Part shown: positions 8,340-16,205 of the stretch, one piece after another | Layout of the letters: each line of letters opens with the position of its first letter | Numbering within the stretch: the first letter of the stretch is position 1 | Translations under genes and position numbers: made by a program | The notes under the pieces: generated by a model | The model's input: only the letters and a program-made list of their open reading frames with translations | Databases searched by the model: none | Told to the model about the DNA's origin: nothing | NCBI RefSeq assembly: GCF_023634065.1 | Contig: NZ_JALKCV010000019.1 | Span: forward strand, 1-64,000 | Direction of reading: 5' to 3' | Length of the DNA stretch: 64,000 bases | Origin: Microbulbifer litoralis | GTDB lineage: Bacteria; Pseudomonadota; Gammaproteobacteria; Pseudomonadales; Cellvibrionaceae

Positions 8340-8821
8340 GCCGCGAGAGCGCACTGCCCTGCGGGGACGGCGATCCGCTGGCGCTGAACCGCCAGCTGTG
8401 TTTTGCACTCTACGCCGCGTCCCGCGCCATGACCCGCGCCTACCAGCCGATGCTGCGGGAACTGGATATCACCTATCCCCAGTACCTGGTGCTGCTGGTG
8501 TTGTGGGAGGCGGAGCAATCCGGCGCTGCGGGGGACGTCGGCGTCGGTGCCCTGGGCCGGCAGTTGATGCTGGATTCGGGCACCCTGACGCCGCTGCTCA
8601 AGCGGATGGAGGGCAGCGGCCTGTTGACCCGCCGGCGCGACAGCCGCGACGAGCGCATCACCCTGGTGGCGTTGACCGAGGCCGGCCGCCGGTTGCGCCC
8701 GCGCGCCCGGGACTGGGTCGAGTCGCAACTGGATGGTTCGGGAGTCAGCCGCGCCGATGTGGAGCAGCTGCGTGCCGGCCTGTGGCGCTTGCTGGAAGAG
8801 ATTGGACCTGTTGGCCAGTGA
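8336..8821 (+). CDS. ohrR: OhrR-type MarR-family organic hydroperoxide regulator
   Basis: A 161-residue winged-helix repressor. The N-terminal segment LNRQLCFALYAASRAMTRAYQP, then LDITYPQYLVLLVLWE, is the OhrR signature, with reactive Cys22. Oxidation of this cysteine by organic hydroperoxides releases DNA in the family. The wing region SGLLTRRRDSRDERITLV is intact. The GTG start overlaps the peroxidase stop, so peroxidase and sensor are translated together. OhrR usually controls an ohr gene, but here the linked target is a glutathione peroxidase. Confidence 0.9.
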   Translation: MSRESALPCGDGDPLALNRQLCFALYAASRAMTRAYQPMLRELDITYPQYLVLLVLWEAEQSGAAGDVGVGALGRQLMLDSGTLTPLLKRMEGSGLLTRRRDSRDERITLVALTEAGRRLRPRARDWVESQLDGSGVSRADVEQLRAGLWRLLEEIGPVGQ

Positions 8822-8906
8822 TTTAGGATGGTTTTTTCGTGTTTGTTGTTTTTTATCCGCTTTTTTAATTTTTTATCTCTGCATCAGGCTTTATTTAGGA
8901 TGTTTG

Positions 8907-8935
8907 TTGATGTCGGCCGTGAACGCTCGTATAGT
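8907..8935 (+). promoter_or_regulatory. sigma-70 type promoter for leuA
   Basis: TTGATG (8907-8912), a 17-base spacer and TATAGT (8930-8935) make a strong promoter match. Transcription would begin near 8942 and leave a leader of about 230 bases before leuA. The remainder of the 8822-9173 gap is an AT-rich tail of ohrR, with no other gene. Confidence 0.6.
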
Positions 8936-8970
8936 TGCCTGAACTGACATTCAATTCCGATCCGACTGCT

Positions 8971-9063
8971 ATGCACACCGCATGCCCCTCACATTGCCTC
9001 CCAGATCATCTGGAGTCCCGCGCGCTAGCTTCCTCGCTACGACTGCCGCGCTGCGGCACATAA
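8971..9063 (+). CDS. possible leuA leader peptide
   Basis: A 30-codon open frame starts about 29 bases after the predicted leuA transcription start. The peptide is rich in Leu near its end (LESRALASSLRLPRCGT, five Leu in all, using rare-looking CTA twice). That is the layout of a leucine-sensing leader. Against it, no ribosome binding site is visible before the ATG, and no uridine-tailed terminator was found between it and leuA; only a weak hairpin at 9120-9138 is present. Confidence 0.3.
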   Translation: MHTACPSHCLPDHLESRALASSLRLPRCGT

Positions 9064-9173
9064 TTTTATTTCCGTTCCCTCCCACAGAATTCCACACTTA
9101 TTTGGCAACCGGCGCGTAGACAGCGATTCGAGCGCTGTTTAGCCTCGAGCCAGAGCTAGGAGACAGGCCAGAA

Positions 9174-10712
9174 ATGAGTACAAATAACGATAAATTAGTC
9201 ATTTTCGATACAACCCTGCGCGACGGTGAGCAGAGCCCCGGCGCCTCCATGACCAAAGAGGAAAAGATCCACATCGCCAGGATGCTCGAGCGCATGCGCG
9301 TCGATGTGATCGAAGCCGGTTTCGCCATCGCCAGCCAGGGCGATTTCGAGGCGGTGCAGGCGGTCGCGGAGACGGTGAAAGACTCCACCGTGTGCAGCCT
9401 GGCCCGCGCCGTGGGGCCGGATATCATCCGCGCCGCCGAGGCACTGAAGAAGGCCGAGGCCCCGCGCATTCACACCTTTATCGCCACCTCGCCGATCCAC
9501 ATGAAATACAAGCTGCAGATGGAGCCGGATAAGGTGTTTCAGCAGGCGGTGGACGCGGTCAGCCACGCGCGCCAGTACACCGACGATGTGGAGTTCTCCC
9601 TCGAGGACGGCAGCCGTTCCGAGCCGGAGTTCATGTATCGCATCATTGAGGCGGTCATCAATGCCGGCGCCAGCACCATCAATATTCCCGACACGGTCGG
9701 CTACGGCGAGCCGGAAGAATACGGCGCCATGTTCCGGCGCGTGATCGAGAATGTGCCCAACTCCGACAAGGCCATTTTCTCCACCCACTGCCACAACGAC
9801 CTGGGCCTGGCGGTGGCCAATTCCCTGGCCGCGGTGATGAACGGCGTGCGCCAGGTGGAGTGCACCATCAACGGCCTCGGCGAGCGCGCCGGCAACGCCT
9901 CGCTGGAGGAAATCGTCATGGCCGTGCGCACCCGCCAGGACCTGTATCCGGTGGATACCCGCATCGATACCACCCATATCGTGCCCACCTCGCGCTTGGT
10001 TTCCTCGATCACCGGTTTCCCGGTGCAGCCGAACAAGGCCATTGTCGGCGCCAATGCCTTTGCGCACGAGTCCGGTATTCACCAGGACGGCGTGCTCAAG
10101 CACCGCGAGACCTACGAGATCATGCGCGCGGAAGACGTGGGTTGGGGCAACAACCGGCTGGTACTGGGCAAGCATTCCGGTCGCGCCGCGGTGAAAGCGC
10201 GCTACGAGGAACTGGGCTACACCTTCGAGGACGCCGGCGAGTTCCAGGTGGTATTCCAGCGCTTCAAGGACCTGGCGGACAAGAAACACGAGATCTTCGA
10301 CGAGGACCTGCAGTCAATTGTCGCCGGCGCCGAGGAGCCGGTGGAGCACTACCGCCTGGCCACCCTGCACGTGCAGAGCCGCAGCGGCCAGCGCCCGCAG
10401 GCACAGCTGCAACTGCTGATCGACGGCAGTGAGGTGTCCGCGGAATCCGAAGGTAGCGGTCCGGTGGATGCCATCTTCAAGGCGATCGAGTCGGTGGCCA
10501 GCAGCCAGGCCGACCTGAAACTCTACTCGGTCAACGCCGTCACCCAGGGCACCGAGGCCCAGGGCAGCGTCACCGTGCGCCTGGAGCGCGACGGGCGGCT
10601 GGTCAACGGCGTCGGTGCGGACACGGATATTCTGGTCGCATCCGCACAAGCCTACCTGGATGCTTTAAACTTGCTCGCCGGTGGCAGCAAGAACAAGGCG
10701 CAGGGCGTCTGA
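9174..10712 (+). CDS. leuA: 2-isopropylmalate synthase
   Basis: A 512-residue enzyme that condenses acetyl-CoA with 2-oxoisovalerate, the first committed step of leucine synthesis. The TIM barrel opens with [14 protein letters not shown]. The metal-binding HCHNDLG and the [14 protein letters not shown] motif are present. The C-terminal LeuA regulatory domain (about 390-510) gives leucine feedback control in the family. The length fits the short bacterial form. The ATG follows AGGAGA (9159-9164) within the long leader. The holD-like gene starts 13 bases downstream. Confidence 0.96.
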   Translation: MSTNNDKLVIFDTTLRDGEQSPGASMTKEEKIHIARMLERMRVDVIEAGFAIASQGDFEAVQAVAETVKDSTVCSLARAVGPDIIRAAEALKKAEAPRIHTFIATSPIHMKYKLQMEPDKVFQQAVDAVSHARQYTDDVEFSLEDGSRSEPEFMYRIIEAVINAGASTINIPDTVGYGEPEEYGAMFRRVIENVPNSDKAIFSTHCHNDLGLAVANSLAAVMNGVRQVECTINGLGERAGNASLEEIVMAVRTRQDLYPVDTRIDTTHIVPTSRLVSSITGFPVQPNKAIVGANAFAHESGIHQDGVLKHRETYEIMRAEDVGWGNNRLVLGKHSGRAAVKARYEELGYTFEDAGEFQVVFQRFKDLADKKHEIFDEDLQSIVAGAEEPVEHYRLATLHVQSRSGQRPQAQLQLLIDGSEVSAESEGSGPVDAIFKAIESVASSQADLKLYSVNAVTQGTEAQGSVTVRLERDGRLVNGVGADTDILVASAQAYLDALNLLAGGSKNKAQGV

Positions 10713-10725
10713 ACGGAGGAATCGA

Positions 10726-11520
10726 GTGAACGAGTTGCAGCGCGCGGAATACCTGTCGGCACTGGGGATCCCCAGCTATATGCCGCGCTTCGTGCTGCCG
10801 CTCGCGCCCGAGCCGCGCCAGGCGGAACTGCCGGTTGAGCGGGACTCGGGACTCGGGACTCGGGACTCGGGGCGAGAGGTCTCGGCGGCAGGACCTGGAT
10901 CGAAACCCGAAGTGTCAACGTCGCCCGTCACCAGACTTGCAGATGCCGGGATACTGGATGTGGCAACCACCGAGTCCCGGGTCCCGAGTCCCGAGTCCCG
11001 GAATCCTGTCGAACCGCACAAACCCGCTGTCTCCGCTGCGATACAACCGAAGCCCGTTCCCGTTGCACCCTTTGTACTCAGTGGCTGGTGGCTGGGCGGC
11101 GAACTGCTGGCGGTGGACAGCCGCGAACCCGGTGCGGCGCTGCCGGTGGAATCCCTGCTCAACAATATTGCCCGCGCGCTGAACTGGCACGAGCTGCCGC
11201 GAGAGCAGGACCGCATGCGCTGGCCGCTGGCGGAGAACCGCTTCGGCCCGGCCGCGTCCGCCGACCAGGCGCGGGATACCTGTACCAGCTGGCTGGAGGC
11301 CGCCAGCGCGCGCCGGCCGGTCAAATCCATCTGGTTGATGGGGCGGCAGGCGCAGGATTTCTGTGCGCCGGTCGCGATGACTGAAGCCGTTCACGACTGG
11401 AACGGTATCCGCGTGATCGCCATGCCCAGCCTCTCCGAACTGCTGCAGCAACCGGAGCGCAAGCGGGAGCTCTGGCAGCTGCTGCGCCGGACCTACCCCG
11501 AACAGACCCGCGCCCGGTGA
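10726..11520 (+). CDS. holD: HolD-like DNA polymerase III psi subunit with repeat-bearing linker
   Basis: A 264-residue protein. The assignment rests on position directly upstream of rimI, as for holD-rimI in Escherichia coli, and on an N-terminal segment (RAEYLSALGIPSYMPRFVLP) resembling the psi peptide that binds SSB-linked chi and clamp loader. The C terminus (KRELWQLLRRTYP) also resembles the HolD end. The middle (about residues 38-95) is expanded, low-complexity linker encoded by heptamer repeats. Psi proteins are usually about 140 residues, so this one is nearly doubled. GTG start with GGAGGA 6 bases upstream. Psi is fast-evolving, so confidence is moderate. Confidence 0.6.
   Translation: MNELQRAEYLSALGIPSYMPRFVLPLAPEPRQAELPVERDSGLGTRDSGREVSAAGPGSKPEVSTSPVTRLADAGILDVATTESRVPSPESRNPVEPHKPAVSAAIQPKPVPVAPFVLSGWWLGGELLAVDSREPGAALPVESLLNNIARALNWHELPREQDRMRWPLAENRFGPAASADQARDTCTSWLEAASARRPVKSIWLMGRQAQDFCAPVAMTEAVHDWNGIRVIAMPSLSELLQQPERKRELWQLLRRTYPEQTRAR
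10841..11001. repeat. inverted pair of GGGACTC heptamer arrays inside holD-like gene
   Basis: Four tandem GGGACTC copies at 10841-10868 face four copies of the reverse complement (one variant) at 10972-10999. The two arrays enclose about 100 bases. The frame stays open, giving TRDSG-type residues on one side and ESRVPSP on the other. The same heptamer recurs at 22520-22582. Confidence 0.9.
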
Positions 11521-11993
11521 GCTTCGCCGGTATCCCCGGCGCCGTATTGCGACCGGCCTGCGACACCGACTGCACAGCGCTGGCCAGACTGGCGCGCAGC
11601 GCCCACACCCACCCCTGGACCGAAAAACAATACCGGCACAGTCTGCAGGCCGGCCACGGTTGCTGGCTGCTGACCGGCGACGGCGGCGAGGTGATCGCCT
11701 GCTGCGTGATGTCGCAGTTGTTCGACGAGGCGGAGATTCTCGATGTGGCAGTCGCCCCGGCCTGGCGGCGCCGCGGCGTTGCCCGGGCGCTGTTGCGGCG
11801 GGTGGTGGCCGAACTTCCCGCGGACATCGTTCGCGTGTTGCTGGATGTCCGTAGTTCCAATTGGCCGGCGCGGACGCTCTATCGCTCGCTGGGTTTTACC
11901 GAGGACGGTGTACGCAGGAATTACTATCCGGCGGAGCAGGGCGCGCGCGAGGATGCGGTGCTGATGAGCCTGCTTCTGCCGCGTCACCTGTAG
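11517..11993 (+). CDS. rimI: ribosomal protein S18-alanine N-acetyltransferase
   Basis: A 158-residue GNAT enzyme that acetylates the N-terminal alanine of ribosomal protein S18. The acetyl-CoA loop VAPAWRRRGVARALLRRV matches the Q/RxxGxG/A motif. LLDVRSSNWPARTLYRSLGF then DGVRRNYYP is the classic RimI ending. The GTG start overlaps the holD-like stop by 3 bases, so the two are translationally coupled. Confidence 0.9.
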   Translation: MSFAGIPGAVLRPACDTDCTALARLARSAHTHPWTEKQYRHSLQAGHGCWLLTGDGGEVIACCVMSQLFDEAEILDVAVAPAWRRRGVARALLRRVVAELPADIVRVLLDVRSSNWPARTLYRSLGFTEDGVRRNYYPAEQGAREDAVLMSLLLPRHL

Positions 11994-12010
11994 TCCTGTT
12001 AGTTCTGTCT

Positions 12011-12038
12011 AGAATGGGCAAAGCGCAGCGTGCCCATC
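12011..12038. repeat. GGGCAAAGCGCAG palindromic intergenic repeat, partial copy
   Basis: A short palindrome beginning AGAATGGGCAAAGCGCAG and ending TGCCCATC lies between convergent rimI and the PepSY gene. It matches one arm of the fuller element at 39824-39899. It is probably a degenerate copy of that family. Confidence 0.7.
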
Positions 12039-12081
12039 AACCATGAATGATGGGCCTACCTACCCTATAGATAGAGGCTCG

Positions 12082-13371
12082 TCAGGTAGCCGCCGCCCCA
12101 ATTTCCCCACCGCGCTGCCGCCATTTATCCCACAGCCAGATGGCCAGCATCGTCACTCCCGCCAGCGGCAGCAATACCGCCAGTGAGATCAGCGTCCACT
12201 TCAGCCCTGTCGGCACGTCGCCCTGTACCGCTCTCACCCCGGCCGCGCGCGACCGGCGGCGCCACCACATCAGGCAGCCGGTGGTCGCCAGGGCCACCAG
12301 CACCAGCAGTGCCGCCAGGTTCAGCATCTGGTTGGCGCTGCCGAACAGGCGCCCCTCGTGCAGCGCCACACCGATGGCGGTGGCGCGGCCGACGGCGCCC
12401 ATGTCCGGCCAGCGGATCTCGCGCAGCAGTTCGCCGGAATACTGGTCGATAAAGAAATAGGCCGTGTCCTGCGCCTCGCCGCCGCGGCGCAGCGGGAATA
12501 CGGTAAAGCTGCCGCGCGGCCCCCACGGGTAGTCGATGCGGTAGGCGTGGTTGAACTCCAGCCCGCCGACTATTGCCATAACGCCATTCAGGTCCAGGCG
12601 CGCCCGCCCCCGTGGCTCGCCGGACTGCGGGCGCGACTGGAACACCGCTTCCGGCAGCGCCTCGCCGGCGATCTCGCCCCCCTGTTTCAGCAGTCCGCCC
12701 CAGACCACCGACCACGGCAGGCCGGTGGCAATGATCACCAGTATCCACAGCCCCAGTAGCGCCCCGGGTATCGCATGCAGGTCGCGCAGCGCGGCGTTGC
12801 CGGAACGCGGAATCAGCGTGCCGCGCAGCCGCCGGCTGCGCGGCCACCAGAGATAGAGTCCGGATACCGCCATCAGTATGGTCCAGCAGGCCACCAGTTC
12901 CACGATCACCTCGCCGGTGACACCCGCCATCAATCCGCCGTGAATTTTTTTGGCCACCGTCGTCAGTCGCAGGCTTTCGTCGACAATCCCCAGTACTCGT
13001 CCCTCGCCGGGATGCAGAAATATCGTCAGTGTTTTGCCATTTTGTCTATCGACCAGGAACTGCGCGCTCTCGCCCGGGGAGCGGGCCGGTTGGTAGTGGC
13101 GAATGCGGGATTGCGGGTAACTGCTTTCGATCTGTGTCGCCAGCGCGGTGTGATCCACGGCACCGCTGTATGGCTGCTGCAGGTAGAGAAGGTCCGCGTA
13201 CTGAAGGTCTTCTATTTGCGGTTCCAGCAAATAGATGCCGCCGGTGATCACCATCACCAGCAACAGCGGCGCAATCGCAATACCGGCGCGGGAGTGCCAG
13301 CGCCAGATGCGGCGGAAGCCTTGATTCCTGTCGCCACCGCTCGCTGTTTTTTGTGAATCTTTTCTTGTCAT
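12082..13371 (-). CDS. PepSY-associated transmembrane protein (siderophore-linked reductase type)
   Basis: A 429-residue inner-membrane protein with four main hydrophobic segments (IAIAPLLLVMVITGGIYLL, then a helix near 135-160, one near 195-215, and a C-terminal one). Two PepSY-like periplasmic stretches follow the first helix. Conserved histidines next to the helices fit the family's haem-binding, ferric-siderophore reductase role. The start at 13371 is chosen because the helix and basic lead (RRIWRWHSRAG) then sit normally; an upstream in-frame ATG only adds non-native residues. It is divergent from a TonB receptor, a common pairing for iron uptake. Confidence 0.8.
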   Translation of the reverse strand: MTRKDSQKTASGGDRNQGFRRIWRWHSRAGIAIAPLLLVMVITGGIYLLEPQIEDLQYADLLYLQQPYSGAVDHTALATQIESSYPQSRIRHYQPARSPGESAQFLVDRQNGKTLTIFLHPGEGRVLGIVDESLRLTTVAKKIHGGLMAGVTGEVIVELVACWTILMAVSGLYLWWPRSRRLRGTLIPRSGNAALRDLHAIPGALLGLWILVIIATGLPWSVVWGGLLKQGGEIAGEALPEAVFQSRPQSGEPRGRARLDLNGVMAIVGGLEFNHAYRIDYPWGPRGSFTVFPLRRGGEAQDTAYFFIDQYSGELLREIRWPDMGAVGRATAIGVALHEGRLFGSANQMLNLAALLVLVALATTGCLMWWRRRSRAAGVRAVQGDVPTGLKWTLISLAVLLPLAGVTMLAIWLWDKWRQRGGEIGAAAT

Positions 13372-13431
13372 TGTGCCTGTCTGCATCCGGGCCGGCGGAC
13401 CCAGTATAGGAAAATTGCCGCGACAAACAGA

Positions 13432-13448
13432 TGCGACAATTTGTCGCA
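13432..13448. promoter_or_regulatory. perfect palindrome resembling RegA/RegR-type sites
   Basis: TGCGACAA-T-TTGTCGCA is a perfect inverted repeat in the divergent gap between the PepSY and TonB receptor genes. The inner GCGACA...TGTCGC layout resembles the site recalled for RegR/RegA-family regulators (GNGRCRTTNNGNCGC), differing at one position. A RegBA-type pair is encoded 2 kb away. Confidence 0.55.
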
Positions 13449-13517
13449 AACCCCGTGCGCACCCTCTCTTTATACTGCTTTCTATTTATGGAAAGGCGAT
13501 AAAAAAGGGAGACACCG

Positions 13518-15620
13518 ATGCCCAGCAGAAAATCCAGGTGCGGCAAATGTCGCGTAGCGATACCGCTGTCCCTGTTCGCACTGGCCTGCAGCCAGGCCTG
13601 TGGTGCTGAAACCGGGAAACTGGAGACCGTCGAAGTGACCGGCAGCAGCCGGGGATTGGAAAAGGACTCGGCGGAGGTCGCACTGACGCCCGGCGGTGTG
13701 AGCCTGGTGGATATCGACAGGGCGCGGGAGGGGAGTCTGTCGAACGTGGCGGACATGCTGCGCTATGTGCCCGGTGTCTGGAGCGCCAGCGCCACCGGCA
13801 ACGACAATGTCTTCCTGTCCAGCCGCGGATCCAACCTGGACGCGGTGGACTACGACATGAACGGTATCAAACTGCTGCAGGACGGCCTGCCGGTCACCGC
13901 CGCGGACGGCAACAACCACAACCGCATGATCGACCCGCTGAGCGCGCGCTATGCCATTTTCGCGCGCGGCGCCAACGCGCAGAAATACGGTGCCAGTACC
14001 CTGGGCGGGGCGGTGAACTTCGTTTCTCCCAACGGGCGCGACCTGGCGCCACTGACACTTGCACTGAACGGCGGCAGCCACGGCCTGCTGCAGGCCCGCG
14101 CGACACTGGCGGCCAGTGGCGAGACACTCGATGGCCTGGTGACACTGGAGAGCAAGGGCCGGGATGGCTACCGCGAGCACGACCTGCAGTCGCGCCGGGG
14201 GCTCTACGCGAATATCGGCGTTCAACTCGGCGAGGGTGTGGATACGCGCTTTTATATCACCGCGGTACAAAACGACCAGGAGCTGGCCGGCGCCCTGTCG
14301 CGGGACCATATCGCCGCGGACCCGGACCAGGCCGGCCCCAATGCGATCAGCGGCCACTTTCAGCACGATGTGAATACCGCGCGAATTGCCAACAAGACGG
14401 CGTGGCAGATCGATGAAAACCGCAGCCTGGAACTGGGCGTGGCCTACGAAAACCAGGATCTGTACCACCCGATCGTGGACAAGGTCATGGCGCCCATTGA
14501 CGGCGAACTGGTGGAGGTGTTCAGCCTGCTGATCGATACCCGGCAGAGAGACGCCAGTGCCATGCTGCGCTACCGCCACCGCGCTGGCGATCACGACTGG
14601 CTGCTGGGCCTCAACTACGGCGACAACGCGGTGACCGGTGGCAATTACCGCAACGACGGCGGCGAGCGCAACGGCAAAAGCAATGATATCGACAACGCGG
14701 CCCGCACACTGGAAGCCTTCGCCATGGATCGCTGGCAACTGAACGAACGCTGGACCGCCATCGCCGGCGCACAACTTGTATCCGCCGGGCGCGAGATCCG
14801 CGACCGGAACCTGTCCAGCGGATTGCTGCGCAACCCAGAGGCCGACTATGCCTCGGTCAACCCCCGTCTCGGTTTCGTCTACAGCCTGGACGGCGGCGGC
14901 AGCCTGTTCGCCAACCTGAGCCGCATTTTCGAGGCGCCCACCAATTACCAGTTGGAAGACGAGGTGAGTGCCAGCGACGAAACGCTGGAGGCCATGTCCG
15001 GGCAGGTGCTCGAAATCGGCAGCCGCGGCGAGGGCGAATTCGGAGGTGGCAACTGGCGCTGGGATCTGTCCGCCTACTACGCGCAGGTTCGCGATGAGAT
15101 TCTTTCGGTGGATGATCCCGACGCGCCGGGTACCAGCCTCAGCAGTAATATCGACCGCAGCCTGCACGCCGGTGTGGAGGCACTGGTGTCGGCCGGGTTT
15201 TCTCTCGCGGACGGCGGGCACAGTCTCAACCCGCTGCTGAGCCTGACCCTGAACCGCTTCCACTTCGACGGCGATCCGCTCTACGGCGACAACCGGCTGC
15301 CGGCTGCGCCGAAGCAGGTGGCGCGGGCGGAATTAATGTACCGGCACAGCAGCGGCTTCTACGCCGGACCGACACTGGATTACGTCGGTGAGCGCTACGC
15401 GGATTTTGCCAACCGCTACAGCGTGGATTCCTACCGTATCTGGGGTCTGCGCGCCGGTATGGTCGCGTCCGGGTGGCGCGCTTTCGCGGAGATCAGAAAC
15501 CTGGGCGACAAATCCTACATAGCCCGTCACGGTGTGCGCGACAGGGCCGTCGCCGATGCGGCCATTCTGCATCCGGGCGAACCGCTGTCGGCTTACGCCG
15601 GTGTGGAGTGGCAGTTCTAG
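13518..15620 (+). CDS. TonB-dependent siderophore-type receptor
   Basis: A 700-residue outer-membrane receptor. The signal peptide ends near residue 30 (CGAE). The plug domain spans about 45-170, with LSNVADMLRYVPGVW, then SRGSNLDAV and KYGASTLGGAVNFVSP. A 22-strand barrel follows and the chain ends in the expected aromatic residue (GVEWQF). The divergent PepSY gene suggests ferric-siderophore import. A start with GGGAG 8 bases upstream supports 13518. No clear Fur box was found in the shared gap; the palindrome at 13432-13448 is the main candidate control site. Confidence 0.92.
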   Translation: MPSRKSRCGKCRVAIPLSLFALACSQACGAETGKLETVEVTGSSRGLEKDSAEVALTPGGVSLVDIDRAREGSLSNVADMLRYVPGVWSASATGNDNVFLSSRGSNLDAVDYDMNGIKLLQDGLPVTAADGNNHNRMIDPLSARYAIFARGANAQKYGASTLGGAVNFVSPNGRDLAPLTLALNGGSHGLLQARATLAASGETLDGLVTLESKGRDGYREHDLQSRRGLYANIGVQLGEGVDTRFYITAVQNDQELAGALSRDHIAADPDQAGPNAISGHFQHDVNTARIANKTAWQIDENRSLELGVAYENQDLYHPIVDKVMAPIDGELVEVFSLLIDTRQRDASAMLRYRHRAGDHDWLLGLNYGDNAVTGGNYRNDGGERNGKSNDIDNAARTLEAFAMDRWQLNERWTAIAGAQLVSAGREIRDRNLSSGLLRNPEADYASVNPRLGFVYSLDGGGSLFANLSRIFEAPTNYQLEDEVSASDETLEAMSGQVLEIGSRGEGEFGGGNWRWDLSAYYAQVRDEILSVDDPDAPGTSLSSNIDRSLHAGVEALVSAGFSLADGGHSLNPLLSLTLNRFHFDGDPLYGDNRLPAAPKQVARAELMYRHSSGFYAGPTLDYVGERYADFANRYSVDSYRIWGLRAGMVASGWRAFAEIRNLGDKSYIARHGVRDRAVADAAILHPGEPLSAYAGVEWQF

Positions 15621-15653
15621 CCCGGATATTTCACCAGGCCGCTGATATGGCTG

Positions 15654-16205
15654 TCACTGTCCCCTCGGTCTTTTCTGCAACTTCCGCTGCAGCGTGCGCC
15701 GGTGCATCCCCAGTGCCCGCGCCGTCGCGGAAATATTGCCATCGTTTTCTGTCAGCACCCGCTGTATATGTTCCCACGCCAGCCGCCCCACCGAGGGTGG
15801 CTGTTGCGCAATCTCCGGTAGATCGCCCTGCGCTTTTTCCCCGGCCAGCGCCGCCGCCAACTGCTCGCCGCCAGCGGGCTTGCAAAGATAGTCGTCCGCC
15901 CCCAGTTTGATGGCGGCCACCGCCGTGGAAATACTCGAGTAACCTGTCAGCAGTACAATGCGCGCTGAGGGGTTGATACGGCGTACGCTCCCGATCAGCT
16001 CCAGCCCGCTGTCGTTGTGGATTTTCAGGTCCAGCAGCGCGCAATCGAAAGGCCGGCTGTCGATCAGGCTGTTGGCCTCCTCGACGCTGGCCGCGCCGTG
16101 GGTATTGAAATTGCGCCGACCCAGGGCGCGGCAGAGTATATCGCGGGCGCTCTGGTCGTCGTCGACGACCAGCAGTTCCTTCTTGTTCACCGGGTTCTGG
16201 TTCAA
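15654..16205 (-). CDS. regA: RegA/PrrA/RoxR-family response regulator
   Basis: A 183-residue regulator. The receiver domain has the acidic DDD pair, phospho-acceptor Asp59 (ALLDLK) and the CKP lysine. A short linker leads to a C-terminal Fis-type helix-turn-helix, NISATARALGMHRRTLQRKLQKR, diagnostic of the RegA family. It is encoded just after the matching kinase. The start is TTG: its stop-start overlap with the kinase gene and GGAGG about 8 bases upstream, inside the kinase gene, support this. In other bacteria these regulators adjust respiration and redox genes to oxygen. Confidence 0.9.
   Translation of the reverse strand: MNQNPVNKKELLVVDDDQSARDILCRALGRRNFNTHGAASVEEANSLIDSRPFDCALLDLKIHNDSGLELIGSVRRINPSARIVLLTGYSSISTAVAAIKLGADDYLCKPAGGEQLAAALAGEKAQGDLPEIAQQPPSVGRLAWEHIQRVLTENDGNISATARALGMHRRTLQRKLQKRPRGQ

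Noticed and set aside
13482-15263. Long minus-strand open frame of about 590 codons
   Set aside because: It is antisense to the TonB receptor at 13518-15620, which has a clear signal peptide, plug and C-terminal aromatic residue. High GC makes long empty antisense frames common here.
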